Below are positions 24,030 to 32,352 of a stretch of DNA of 40,301 nt, piece after piece (position 1 is the stretch's first letter; each line of letters begins with the position of its first letter). The notes under the pieces are model-generated. The model saw nothing but the letters and a program-made list of their open reading frames with translations, had not been told where the DNA came from and did no database searches. The translations under genes and the position numbers were made by a program. Source of the DNA: Gammaproteobacteria bacterium (GTDB lineage: Bacteria; Pseudomonadota; Gammaproteobacteria; Pseudomonadales; Pseudohongiellaceae); the NCBI GenBank assembly GCA_030427065.1, contig JAUHWU010000016.1, positions 1-40,301 of the forward strand, given 5' to 3'.

Positions 24030-25046
24030 ATGATAAGAGAACAGATTATTCCGGCTATTCTGGTTTTATTTGCTTTGTTATATCCAAACCTTTTACTGGC
24101 ACATCATTCCCACGCCACTATTGATAAGGATGATGTAAGAGTATTAACAGGGGTTGTTGTTAAATACGGCTGGGCAATGCCTCATGTGTATTTAAAGGTT
24201 CGAGCGCCCAATCTTGAAGGTGAGCTGGTGGAATACAGCATAGAGATGGGTAATCCACCGAGCCTGGCTCGTCAGGGCTGGAGCAAGGAAAGCCTGCAAA
24301 CCGGCGATGTGATTACCTGGCAGGGTGCACACGATAAAAACAAATCCCGTAATTACTCCACTGCAGAATGGGTAGAAAAGGATGGCGTTCGTTTGGGTGC
24401 TACCGGCGATACAGTAAATCAACCTCAAATAACACCGTCTACTGATTTCAGCGGCGTCTGGACACGTGCTGACCCTGGTGGCTTCAATCCTCATTATCTG
24501 CCACCAACAGACTGGCCTTATACGCCATTTGGACAAGCTATGGTTGATTCTTTTACCGAGTCGAGTAACCCGATGTTGGAATGTGTCGATCCAGGCCCCC
24601 CCAAATCAATGCTGCTTCCCTATCCCCATAGAATAGTCAGAAAAGATGAAGCTACGGTGTTGATAGAAAGGGACATGATGCCTGAACCTCGCGTGGTTCA
24701 TCTTGATCGTAATTATCCTGTGGGGGCACCTTCAGCCAAAGGACACTCTGTTGGCTGGTTTGAAGGTAATCAGTTCGTTGTGGAAACCACTAACTTTATT
24801 GCCGACAGCTGGGGTATCCACACCGGTGTTGATTCCAGTGACCAGAAACACTTGCTGGAACGTTTTACGCTGATAAATGGTGGATTAGGTCTTATGGCAG
24901 AAATCACGGTGACCGATCCGGTTTACCTGACGCAGCCACACACATTCAATCACTATTGGTCAAAACTCCCCGATCGCGAGTTGGTTCAAGCCCCTTGCAC
25001 ACTGGAATCATCACAGCTCTGGATTGAAGGTGGTTTTATTCAATAA
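24030..25046 (+). CDS. Exported DUF6152 protein, type 1 (second copy)
   Basis: The 338-residue protein has a signal peptide ending PNLLLA and a predicted mature N-terminus His-His-Ser-His (25-28). Pro-His lies at 51-52 (AMPHVYLKVR). The C-terminal domain has STDFSGVWTRADPGGF, LECVDPGPPKSM, WFEGNQFVVETTNFIADSWG and LLERFTL. It is very similar to 25645 (same AHHSHATxD start and NPPSLxRxGWSK). ATG 24030 is preferred to GTG 24021 because AGGTGA lies 5 nt before it. It lies 92 bp after the gene at 22981, on the same strand. Confidence 0.84.
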   Translation: MIREQIIPAILVLFALLYPNLLLAHHSHATIDKDDVRVLTGVVVKYGWAMPHVYLKVRAPNLEGELVEYSIEMGNPPSLARQGWSKESLQTGDVITWQGAHDKNKSRNYSTAEWVEKDGVRLGATGDTVNQPQITPSTDFSGVWTRADPGGFNPHYLPPTDWPYTPFGQAMVDSFTESSNPMLECVDPGPPKSMLLPYPHRIVRKDEATVLIERDMMPEPRVVHLDRNYPVGAPSAKGHSVGWFEGNQFVVETTNFIADSWGIHTGVDSSDQKHLLERFTLINGGLGLMAEITVTDPVYLTQPHTFNHYWSKLPDRELVQAPCTLESSQLWIEGGFIQ

Positions 25047-25644
25047 GCGCCTCCCGGCGACGGAAGGTCCGTGAAGAATGACATGATAAACCCACAAATG
25101 CTGTTTACATAAATCACCCATTCTGCTCGGTTCAGTAGCTAGAGTTTGTCCTATAGCTGAAATTCTTGTTGCAGTGATCAACCGACTTTTATTATGAGGT
25201 AATCAATACTTCATAGGTAATTACCTATTTAAGGTATAGACGCTGCTATCTTGTGCAGAGGCATGGGATTCTAGTACTTTCCCTGTATTGGTATATACAG
25301 TAGTAAAAACCAGGTTCTGTTATATGACTTGGCTAGCTATTAAAACCTGGCTTCAGTTGGTACACGAAGTCAGTATCCATTTGGCAAGGATAACCTGAAC
25401 AGACAACACTCCTTGTCCGCGCATTATGGACAGTCAGTATGTTGCTTGAGCAGTATGATCACCAGTTTTCTGAGTCACCAGGTTAAAACTGACAAAGATC
25501 AGTAAGGTATGCCTGAATTACTGATATTAAATTATCCTCCGGGCGCTGCATTTACGGATTGATATGAATTCAGGCAAAACGTCAGGGGAAAAAGAATCTT
25601 AAGAAATATTTTTCAACATTGAGAAATAACTAAGGTAACTATTC
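25047..25644. other. Long intergenic region before the DUF6152-hpa operon
   Basis: These 598 bp contain no credible gene. They hold the perfect palindrome at 25213-25228 with an extra half-site AGGTAATCA at 25197-25205 (18 bp apart), and a CTGTAT/ATACAG inverted pair at 25283-25300. This is the probable promoter and control region of the operon that continues through hpaI. Confidence 0.6.
25213..25228. promoter_or_regulatory. Palindromic operator candidate, copy 2
   Basis: ATAGGTAATTACCTAT is a perfect 16-bp palindrome, identical at 15 of 16 positions to the element upstream of 16349. A further half-site lies one and a half helical turns upstream. It is 416 bp before the start of the DUF6152 gene at 25645. 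Confidence 0.6.
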
Positions 25645-26664
25645 ATGAAGATAAATAAATTATTCCAATATATTCTCACCTGTATGGGATTGTTTTATAT
25701 GGGGAGCGCAGTGGCCCACCATTCCCATGCCACTCTTGATTCAAATGATGTGAGAGTAATCACCGGAACGGTAACAAAATTCGGCTGGACCAATCCTCAT
25801 GTGTTTATAAAGGTGCTGGCGCCAAATACAAGGGGGGAGTTGGTTGAGTACGGTATTGAAATGAACAATCCCCCCAGCCTGGTTCGACTGGGTTGGTCAA
25901 AGGATACTCTCAAGGAAGGTGACATCATTACCTGGGAAGGCCCCCAGGACCGGGACAAGGATCGGGCATATTCCGGCGCTTACTGGGTCGAGAAAGATGG
26001 CGTGCGTCTGAATACCACAGGCGGTCGCTCTATGGTCAATGTTGGCGCTGTGCCTTCAACTGATTTCAGTGGGGTCTGGTCGCGTGCTGATCCTGGCGGC
26101 TTCACTGGCCATTATCTCCCTCCCGCTGACTGGCCATACAACGCCGTCGGCCAGGCGATGGTGGATGGCTTTCAGGAAAACCAGAACCCGGCTCTGGAAT
26201 GTGATGATCCGGGCCCCCCAAAGTCAACAGTTCTGCCATACCCGCATAAGATAACCCGTGTGGATGACAGCACCATATTAATTGAACGGGATCTGCTGGA
26301 CACACCACGTGTCATTCATCTGGATCGAAACGCGCCGGTTGGAGAGCCCTCATTCATGGGGCACTCCGTAGGTTGGTTTGAGGGTGATGAGCTGGTCATT
26401 GAAACCAGTAATTTTATTGCCGACAGGTGGGGCTCACATACCGGAGTAGATTCCAGTGAAGAAAAGCATCTTCTTGAACGCTACAGCCTGATTGAAGGGG
26501 GCCTGGGTCTGAAAGTTGAAATTACATTGACTGATCCGGTCTACCTGGCGGCGCCCGTCACCTACGAGCACTACTGGACCAAGCTGCCAGATCGTGACCT
26601 GGTGGATGCACCCTGTACGCTTGAGTCAACAACGCTGTGGATCGAAGGAGGTTATTCAAAATGA
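25645..26664 (+). CDS. Exported DUF6152 protein, type 1 (third copy)
   Basis: The 339-residue protein has a signal peptide ending GSAVA with a predicted mature start His-His-Ser-His (25-28). Pro-His is at 51-52 (TNPHVFIKVL). The second domain shows STDFSGVWSRADPGGF, LECDDPGPPKST, WFEGDELVIETSNFIADRWG and LLERYSL. TAAGGT precedes the ATG. Its stop codon overlaps the next start (ATGA at 26661-26664), so the two are translationally coupled. It is the first gene of the run leading into the hpa genes. Function is unknown; a periplasmic location is inferred. Confidence 0.85.
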   Translation: MKINKLFQYILTCMGLFYMGSAVAHHSHATLDSNDVRVITGTVTKFGWTNPHVFIKVLAPNTRGELVEYGIEMNNPPSLVRLGWSKDTLKEGDIITWEGPQDRDKDRAYSGAYWVEKDGVRLNTTGGRSMVNVGAVPSTDFSGVWSRADPGGFTGHYLPPADWPYNAVGQAMVDGFQENQNPALECDDPGPPKSTVLPYPHKITRVDDSTILIERDLLDTPRVIHLDRNAPVGEPSFMGHSVGWFEGDELVIETSNFIADRWGSHTGVDSSEEKHLLERYSLIEGGLGLKVEITLTDPVYLAAPVTYEHYWTKLPDRDLVDAPCTLESTTLWIEGGYSK

Positions 26665-27059
26665 ACAAGCTATCACTGCACAATAAATTCCTGTCAATCG
26701 CTGTATTCACTATGCTGGTATCTTTTTCAGGCATAAGCAACGCACATCACTCAGCAATTGCCTTTGATATGAATGCACCGTTAATTACCATCACAGGTAA
26801 AGTTACCCAGTTTATCTGGCGCAGCCCACACACCAGTATCAATATGGAAGTGGAAAATGCAGAAGGTGAGGTCGAAATCTGGAAGTTTGAAGGTGGCGGC
26901 ACCGTCTCATTGGTGAAGAACGGGGTAACGAGAGACTCAATCAAGCCAGGACACATTGTTTCCATTACAGCTGCGCCACTTCGTGACGGAAGGGCTGGTG
27001 GACTGATGAAATCGATTACCCTGGAAGATGGCAGGCTTGTTGATTTTTCAAATGAATAA
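26661..27059 (+). CDS. Small exported DUF6152 single-domain protein
   Basis: The 132-residue protein has a signal peptide ending SGISNA and a predicted mature start His-His-Ser (29-31). Pro-His is at 56-57 (RSPHTSINME). It consists of the DUF6152 domain only and matches the N-terminal part of the fusion at 17402 (ITGKVTQFIWR, VEIWKFEGGG, SIKPGHIVSITAAPLRDGRAGGL). The start is decided by AAGGAGG at 26645-26651, 9 nt before ATG 26661, and by the ATGA overlap with the preceding gene. hpaG1 follows 78 bp later on the same strand. Confidence 0.85.
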   Translation: MNKLSLHNKFLSIAVFTMLVSFSGISNAHHSAIAFDMNAPLITITGKVTQFIWRSPHTSINMEVENAEGEVEIWKFEGGGTVSLVKNGVTRDSIKPGHIVSITAAPLRDGRAGGLMKSITLEDGRLVDFSNE

Positions 27060-27137
27060 AGGGTCCGGTGAGAGATAGCAGCCTTTATATAATTTAATAT
27101 CCTGGTATTGCTCCTACAGGTGCGTGTTCAGGGATGA

Positions 27138-27821
27138 GTGAGTGTTATGAATTTTGATTTTTCCCCCTTTCATTTATCTGGCGTGGTGTACGGTACCTTG
27201 ATGAATGATCCTGAAGCATTGGCTGATCTCGGCGAGCAAGTTAATGAAGCGCCGTACAAGGCCCCCCCCAAAGCCCCGGTAATGTATATCAAACCACGCA
27301 ACACGCTGGCCGCGACCGGGTCAGCTTTGTGCTTGCCTGCGGGACATCAGTCTCTGGAGATTGGTGCATGCCTGGGGCTGGTTATTGGGCGAACGGCCTG
27401 CCGTGTACCAGTTGGCCAGGCCCTGGACTATATAGCGGGTTATACCATCGTTAATGATGTGAGTTTGCCCCATGACAGCTACTATCGTCCGTCTATCAGG
27501 TTCAAGGCGAGAGATGGATTTTGCCCAATAGGCCCCCGTGTTATTCCAGCTTCCGAGTTGAACAAGCCTGATGAGCTGGATGTGTCGGTATACATCGATG
27601 ACGATCTGGTTCAGCAAAGTTCCACGGCCGGGCGCGTACGTTCGGTGGCTCAACTAGTTGCCGATGTCACGGATTTCATGACGTTGCAGGCAGGAGATAT
27701 TCTCATGCTCGGCGCTGCGGCCAGAGCCCCCAAAGCCCCTGCAGGCAGTAAAGTTAAAATAGAAATTGCCGGGCTTGGTTGTCTGGAAAACACAGTGGTG
27801 AACGAGGAGGAGTTATCATGA
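27138..27821 (+). CDS. hpaG1: HpaG1: FAH-family 5-oxopent-3-ene-1,2,5-tricarboxylate decarboxylase subunit
   Basis: The 227-residue protein corresponds to the N-terminal half of the E. coli bifunctional HpaG: PYKAPPKAPVMYIKPRNT, GLVIGRTACRV, AGYTIVNDVSLPHDSYYRPSIRFKARDGFCPIGP, ALQAGDIL-like TLQAGDILMLG. In the catalytic FAH domain the metal is held by a Glu-x-Glu pair, but here that segment reads IGACL, as the acid residues are also absent from the N-terminal half of E. coli HpaG. It acts with HpaG2 on the isomerised ring-cleavage product. Start GTG 27138 is tentative; ATG 27147 is possible. The end overlaps hpaG2 by 4 bp (ATGA). Confidence 0.88.
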   Translation: MSVMNFDFSPFHLSGVVYGTLMNDPEALADLGEQVNEAPYKAPPKAPVMYIKPRNTLAATGSALCLPAGHQSLEIGACLGLVIGRTACRVPVGQALDYIAGYTIVNDVSLPHDSYYRPSIRFKARDGFCPIGPRVIPASELNKPDELDVSVYIDDDLVQQSSTAGRVRSVAQLVADVTDFMTLQAGDILMLGAAARAPKAPAGSKVKIEIAGLGCLENTVVNEEELS

Positions 27822-28585
27822 AAACTGCTCGTGTCGCTTTTGCTGGAGCCATACATACTGCTTTTGAGGATCCCAAAGGCCTGCGCCTTGCCGATGGCAG
27901 GATAGTGTCGGAAACAGAAGTCGTATGGTTACCGCCATTTGAAACAGGCACTATTATTGCGTTGGGTCTGAATTACGCCAAACATCTAAAAGAATTATCC
28001 AAAGAACTGACGATCACTGAAAAAGATGAACCGCTTGTTTTTCTCAAAGGCCCCGGTGCCATCATTGGTCACCAGGGACAGACCCGTCGTCCCAAAGACG
28101 TCACGTTTATGCACTATGAGTGCGAACTGGCGGTAGTGATTGGTAAAACGGCGAAAAGCGTCACGGCAGCCGATGCAATGGAGCATGTTGCCGGTTATAC
28201 AGTGTGTAATGATTATGCTTTTCGTGATTATCTGGAAAACTGGTATCGACCGAACCTGCGCGTCAAAAACAGGGATACCGCCACAATTCTTGGCCCCTGG
28301 TTTGTAGACGCGGCTGACGTTGCTGATCCTCATAATCTTTCCCTGAGTACCTACGTGAATGGCGAGCGCACCCAACACGGCAACACTGCTGATTTTGTCA
28401 ATAATATCCCCGAACTGATTGAATACCTCAGTGAGTTCATGACATTACAGGCCGGCGATGTGATCCTGACTGGGACGCCGGATGGTGTGGTGGATGTGAA
28501 TGTTGGCGACGAAGTGGTTTGTGAAATTGAAAGCATTGGTCGGCTGAGCAATACCATCGTTGATGATCAGGTGTTTGGTCGTTAA
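27818..28585 (+). CDS. hpaG2: HpaG2: 2-hydroxyhepta-2,4-diene-1,7-dioate isomerase / decarboxylase (FAH family)
   Basis: The 255-residue protein matches the C-terminal half of E. coli HpaG: ALGLNYAKHLKEL, EPLVFLKGPGAIIG, MHYECELAVVIGK with metal ligands Glu101 and Glu103, YTVCNDYAFRDYLENWYRPNLRVKNRD with Asp132, and EFMTLQAGDVILTGTPDGV. It decarboxylates 5-oxopent-3-ene-1,2,5-tricarboxylate and isomerises the product to 2-oxohept-3-ene-1,7-dioate. The start is ATG 27818, preceded by GAGGAGG and overlapping the hpaG1 stop. In E. coli the two halves are one polypeptide; here they are adjacent coupled genes. Confidence 0.93.
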   Translation: MKTARVAFAGAIHTAFEDPKGLRLADGRIVSETEVVWLPPFETGTIIALGLNYAKHLKELSKELTITEKDEPLVFLKGPGAIIGHQGQTRRPKDVTFMHYECELAVVIGKTAKSVTAADAMEHVAGYTVCNDYAFRDYLENWYRPNLRVKNRDTATILGPWFVDAADVADPHNLSLSTYVNGERTQHGNTADFVNNIPELIEYLSEFMTLQAGDVILTGTPDGVVDVNVGDEVVCEIESIGRLSNTIVDDQVFGR

Positions 28586-28618
28586 CGGACGGAAAAAATA
28601 TTTCAGGAGTAAATAACT

Positions 28619-30091
28619 ATGCGAATTGACCACCTGATCGACGGTAAGCCCGTTGCAGGAAAAAAATATTTTGAAACCATAAATCCGGCGACTCAGGAAG
28701 TGCTGGCTGAAGTGGCTGAGGGTGGCGAAGCCGAAATCAACGCGGCGGTAGCTGCAGCCAAAAATGCGTTTCCGGCCTGGTCGGCAAAACCGGCGGCTGA
28801 ACGTGCTGTCCTGATGCGAAAACTCGCCGATTTGATCACCAGCAATGTGCCAGAGATTGCTCAAACAGAAACCCGGGATACAGGGCAGGTTATTTCCCAG
28901 ACAGGCAAGCAGTTGGTGCCACGAGCTGCTGATAATTTCAGGTATTTTGCAGAAATGTGTACTCGCGTGGATGGCCATACCTATCCAACCCCGACGCATT
29001 TGAATTACACCCTGTATGACCCTATAGGTATCTGCGCCCTGATTTCGCCGTGGAATGTTCCCTTTATGACAGCGACATGGAAGACCGCGCCGGCATTGGC
29101 CTTTGGTAATACCGCAGTGCTGAAAATGAGCGAATTGTCACCGTTGACTGCCGCGCGTCTGGGGGAGCTGGTTATTGAAGCGGGTATTCCACCCGGCGTT
29201 CTGAATCTGGTTCATGGTTATGGGGTAGAAACAGGTGAGCCGCTGGTGGCTCATCCTGATGTTCGCGCCATATCTTTTACCGGCTCTACTGCAACAGGTA
29301 ATCGAATTGTTAAGAGTGCAGGCTTGAAGAAATTCAGTATGGAGTTAGGAGGTAAAAGCCCTTTCATTATATTTGACGATGCGGATATGGAGCGAGCGCT
29401 GGATGCCGCCGTATTCATGATTTTTTCCAATAACGGTGAGCGTTGTACTGCCGGATCAAGAATCTTCATTCAGAAATCACTTTATGCTGATTTCGTCATC
29501 CGTTTCACTGAGCGTGCAAAACGTATCAGTGTTGGTGATCCGTTGGATGAAAAGACAATCGTAGGCCCACTGATCAGTACTGACCATCTTGCCAAAGTTC
29601 GTAGTTATATAGAACTGGGGCCGAAAGAAGGTGCTACTTTGATGTGTGGCGGCATTGACAGGCCCGAGTATGCGCCTGAGTTAGCAGAGCAATTCCAGAA
29701 AGGCAATTTTGTCTGGCCTACGGTCTTCGCGGACGTCGATAACAAAATGAAAATAGCCCAGGATGAGATTTTTGGTCCGGTGGCCTGCTTGATTCCCTTC
29801 GAGGATGAGGCAGATGTGATAAGCAAAGCCAATGATAATCAATATGGCCTGTCTGGTTATATCTGGTCTGAAAATATCGGCCGTGCTCATCGGGTTGCTG
29901 CTGCTCTTGAAACCGGCATGTGTTTTGTGAACAGCCAGAATGTCAGAGATCTGCGACAAGCCTTTGGCGGAACCAAGGCTTCGGGGACGGGAAGAGAAGG
30001 TGGTACCTGGAGTTATGAAGTCTTTCTGGAACCAAAGAATATCTGTGTCTCAATGGGATCGCATCACATACCGCATTGGGGCGGTGAGTAA
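28619..30091 (+). CDS. hpaE: 5-carboxymethyl-2-hydroxymuconate semialdehyde dehydrogenase
   Basis: This 490-residue NAD-dependent aldehyde dehydrogenase oxidises 5-carboxymethyl-2-hydroxymuconic semialdehyde to the dicarboxylate. The family elements are present: SPWNVPFM, the nucleotide-binding FTGSTATGNRI, catalytic Glu242 in MELGGKSP and catalytic Cys276 in NNGERCTAGSR. The closing segment (FGGTKASGTGREGG) is typical of the HpaE/betaine-aldehyde group, and the gene order assigns it to the homoprotocatechuate route. AGGAG lies 10 nt before the ATG. Confidence 0.95.
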   Translation: MRIDHLIDGKPVAGKKYFETINPATQEVLAEVAEGGEAEINAAVAAAKNAFPAWSAKPAAERAVLMRKLADLITSNVPEIAQTETRDTGQVISQTGKQLVPRAADNFRYFAEMCTRVDGHTYPTPTHLNYTLYDPIGICALISPWNVPFMTATWKTAPALAFGNTAVLKMSELSPLTAARLGELVIEAGIPPGVLNLVHGYGVETGEPLVAHPDVRAISFTGSTATGNRIVKSAGLKKFSMELGGKSPFIIFDDADMERALDAAVFMIFSNNGERCTAGSRIFIQKSLYADFVIRFTERAKRISVGDPLDEKTIVGPLISTDHLAKVRSYIELGPKEGATLMCGGIDRPEYAPELAEQFQKGNFVWPTVFADVDNKMKIAQDEIFGPVACLIPFEDEADVISKANDNQYGLSGYIWSENIGRAHRVAAALETGMCFVNSQNVRDLRQAFGGTKASGTGREGGTWSYEVFLEPKNICVSMGSHHIPHWGGE

Positions 30092-30120
30092 GAACGACAG
30101 GAATACCATGAGGAATAACA

Positions 30121-31044
30121 ATGGGTAAACTTGCATTAGTAGGGAAGATCACCCACGTACCATCCATGTACCTGAGTGAACTGGAAGGTCCGCGCAAGGG
30201 CAGTCGTCAGTCTGCCATCGATGGCCATAAAATAATCAGCCAGCGCTGTCGCGACCTGGGTGTAGATACTATCGTGGTTTTTGATACCCACTGGCTGGTT
30301 AATTCCAATTACCATCTTCTATGTGCTGCTGAATCAAAAGGTGTCTATACCAGCAACGAACTGCCGCATTTCATAAGCAACATGGCCTATGATATTCCTG
30401 GTAATCCTGAACTTGGAAAAATTCTGGCCAAGGCCTGTAATGAATTAGGCGTGGAAACGCTGGCTCATGATGAAACCACCCTGGCACCGGAATACGGCAC
30501 ACTGGTACCCATGCGCTATATGAATGAAGACAAGCACTTCAAATCCATTTCTGTTTCTGCCTTGTGTATGGTTCACTATCTCAACGACAGCGCTCGTTTG
30601 GGCTGGGCTATGCGCCGCGCCGTGGAAGAGCATTACGATGGTACCGTCGCTTTTCTTGCCAGTGGCTCCCTCAGTCACCGCTTTGCCCAGAATGGGCTGG
30701 CAGATGAATACAGTTACAAGATCTGGAGCCCCTTTCTGGAAAGGCTCGATAACCAGGTCGTTGAGATGTGGAAAAATGGTGAATGGGCTGATTTCTGCGC
30801 TATGCTGCCGGAATATGCGGCTAAAGGCCATGGTGAAGGTTTTATGCACGATACCGCAATGATGCTGGGTGCATTGGGGTGGTCTGACTATGAGGGCAAG
30901 GCTGAAGTGATTACACCTTATTTCGGCTCATCAGGAACTGGGCAGATCAATGTTGTGTTTCCTGTCACAGAACAAAGTGGTGATGCAATCCCGGCGGCAG
31001 AAGCATCCGTTGCCAGTGGTTTTAATTCCTTTCCACGCTTATAG
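30121..31044 (+). CDS. hpaD: Homoprotocatechuate (3,4-dihydroxyphenylacetate) 2,3-dioxygenase
   Basis: The 307-residue class III (LigB-type) extradiol dioxygenase opens the ring of 3,4-dihydroxyphenylacetate next to the hydroxyl groups, using Fe(II) or Mn(II). It is strongly similar to E. coli C HpaD/HpcB along its length: KITHVPSMYLSELEGP, GVDTIVVFDTHWLVNS, VYTSNELPHFISNMAYD, EYGTLVPMRYMNEDKHFK, FLASGSLSHRFAQ. The metal-site His and acid/base residues (THWL, SHRF) are present. A C-terminal tail of about 20 residues extends beyond the E. coli enzyme. AGGAA lies 5 nt before the ATG. Confidence 0.96.
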   Translation: MGKLALVGKITHVPSMYLSELEGPRKGSRQSAIDGHKIISQRCRDLGVDTIVVFDTHWLVNSNYHLLCAAESKGVYTSNELPHFISNMAYDIPGNPELGKILAKACNELGVETLAHDETTLAPEYGTLVPMRYMNEDKHFKSISVSALCMVHYLNDSARLGWAMRRAVEEHYDGTVAFLASGSLSHRFAQNGLADEYSYKIWSPFLERLDNQVVEMWKNGEWADFCAMLPEYAAKGHGEGFMHDTAMMLGALGWSDYEGKAEVITPYFGSSGTGQINVVFPVTEQSGDAIPAAEASVASGFNSFPRL

Positions 31045-31077
31045 GAAAGGGATACAGGAATATTACGGACAAAACCA

Positions 31078-31512
31078 ATGCCTCATCTTGTTATTCTATA
31101 CACATCAAATCTTGAAGCTGACACCAATATGACGGTGTTATGCAGAAGTCTGGCTGACACCATGCTGACGGTTGAAGATGAAGCAGGGAAGCAGGTATTT
31201 CCAACCGGTGGCGTACGCGTATTAGCCTATCCGGCAGCCCATTATGCCATAGCAGATGGCGGGGAAGCGGGGCGTGCCGCGGGTGGCTCAGGCGACTATG
31301 GTTTTATCTACCTTAATTTACGTATGGGGCGTGGCAGGAGCGATGCGGTCAAGCAGCAAGCCGGACAAGCCCTGCAGAAAACCGCCATGGATCATCTTCA
31401 GCCATTACTGGAATTAAAGCCGGTGGGAGTAACCTTTCAGATAGACGAGGGGCCCGAGGTATTTGACTCCAAAAATAGTAGTTTGCACCCGCTGTTCAAG
31501 AAGGACCGTTGA
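31078..31512 (+). CDS. hpaF: 5-carboxymethyl-2-hydroxymuconate delta-isomerase
   Basis: This 144-residue member of the tautomerase (4-OT/MIF) superfamily has the catalytic base Pro directly after the initiator Met ([11 protein letters not shown]). It converts 5-carboxymethyl-2-hydroxymuconate to the oxo isomer that HpaG decarboxylates. Family segments include [18 protein letters not shown] and [15 protein letters not shown]. The stop codon is one base before the hpaH start, so translation is probably coupled. Confidence 0.92.
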   Translation: MPHLVILYTSNLEADTNMTVLCRSLADTMLTVEDEAGKQVFPTGGVRVLAYPAAHYAIADGGEAGRAAGGSGDYGFIYLNLRMGRGRSDAVKQQAGQALQKTAMDHLQPLLELKPVGVTFQIDEGPEVFDSKNSSLHPLFKKDR

Positions 31513-31513
31513 C

Positions 31514-32317
31514 ATGTTTTCACAAGACATCATAAAAAAACTGGCGCAGCAGCTGTATGAAGCGCGCAAAAGTCGTACTCAAGTACGGCATTTTTCCCAA
31601 CAGTATCCGGACATGACGATTGATGATGGTTATGCGATTCAACGTGCCTGGGTGGAGCTGGAACTGGCTGATGGGCGCAAGATACTGGGACGCAAGATAG
31701 GTCTTACGTCACGGGCAATGCAGTTGTCGAGTCAGATTACGGAGCCAGACTTCGCGCCCCTGATGGATGACATGTTTTTTGAAGCCGGTGCCGATATCCC
31801 CTTCGATACTTTTATAGCGCCACGGGTAGAAGTGGAACTTGCCTTCATATTAGGTAAACCCTTAAAGGGGCCAGGAATCACTCTTGAAGATGTTATGTCT
31901 GCCACTGAATATGTCACTCCCGCATTGGAAATTATTGATGCGCGAATTGAGCAGTTTGACCGTGACACAAAAGTGATGCGCAAGGTTTTTGACACCATCT
32001 CAGACTTTGCCGCCAATGCCGGCATTGTGGTTGGGGGCAAGCAGGTAAATCCCAATGATGTGGATCTGCGTTGGTGTGGTGCCATGTTGCATAAAAACGG
32101 TGAGATTGAGGAAACCGGTTTGGCGGCAGGTGTGCTTAATCACCCGGCCAATGGCGTGGCCTGGTTGGCTAATAAAATTGCTCCCTATGATGAACAACTC
32201 AATGCCGGAGATGTCGTTTTGGCAGGCTCTTTCACTCGACCTACCGGGGTGGTAAAAGGCGACAAGATCCACGTTGATTATGGTCCCCTTGGCAGCATAT
32301 CCATCAGCTTTGTCTAG
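31514..32317 (+). CDS. hpaH: 2-oxo-hept-4-ene-1,7-dioate hydratase
   Basis: The 267-residue hydratase of the FAH superfamily adds water to 2-oxohept-4-ene-1,7-dioate to give 4-hydroxy-2-oxoheptanedioate. Recognisable parts are [45 protein letters not shown], the metal-binding acid pair in [12 protein letters not shown], and [18 protein letters not shown] 31514 is the family start ([17 protein letters not shown]); the frame extends further upstream only into hpaF. Confidence 0.94.
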   Translation: MFSQDIIKKLAQQLYEARKSRTQVRHFSQQYPDMTIDDGYAIQRAWVELELADGRKILGRKIGLTSRAMQLSSQITEPDFAPLMDDMFFEAGADIPFDTFIAPRVEVELAFILGKPLKGPGITLEDVMSATEYVTPALEIIDARIEQFDRDTKVMRKVFDTISDFAANAGIVVGGKQVNPNDVDLRWCGAMLHKNGEIEETGLAAGVLNHPANGVAWLANKIAPYDEQLNAGDVVLAGSFTRPTGVVKGDKIHVDYGPLGSISISFV

Positions 32318-32352
32318 GGTTTTTAGTCTGGGGTATTAAGTCTGAGGTATTA

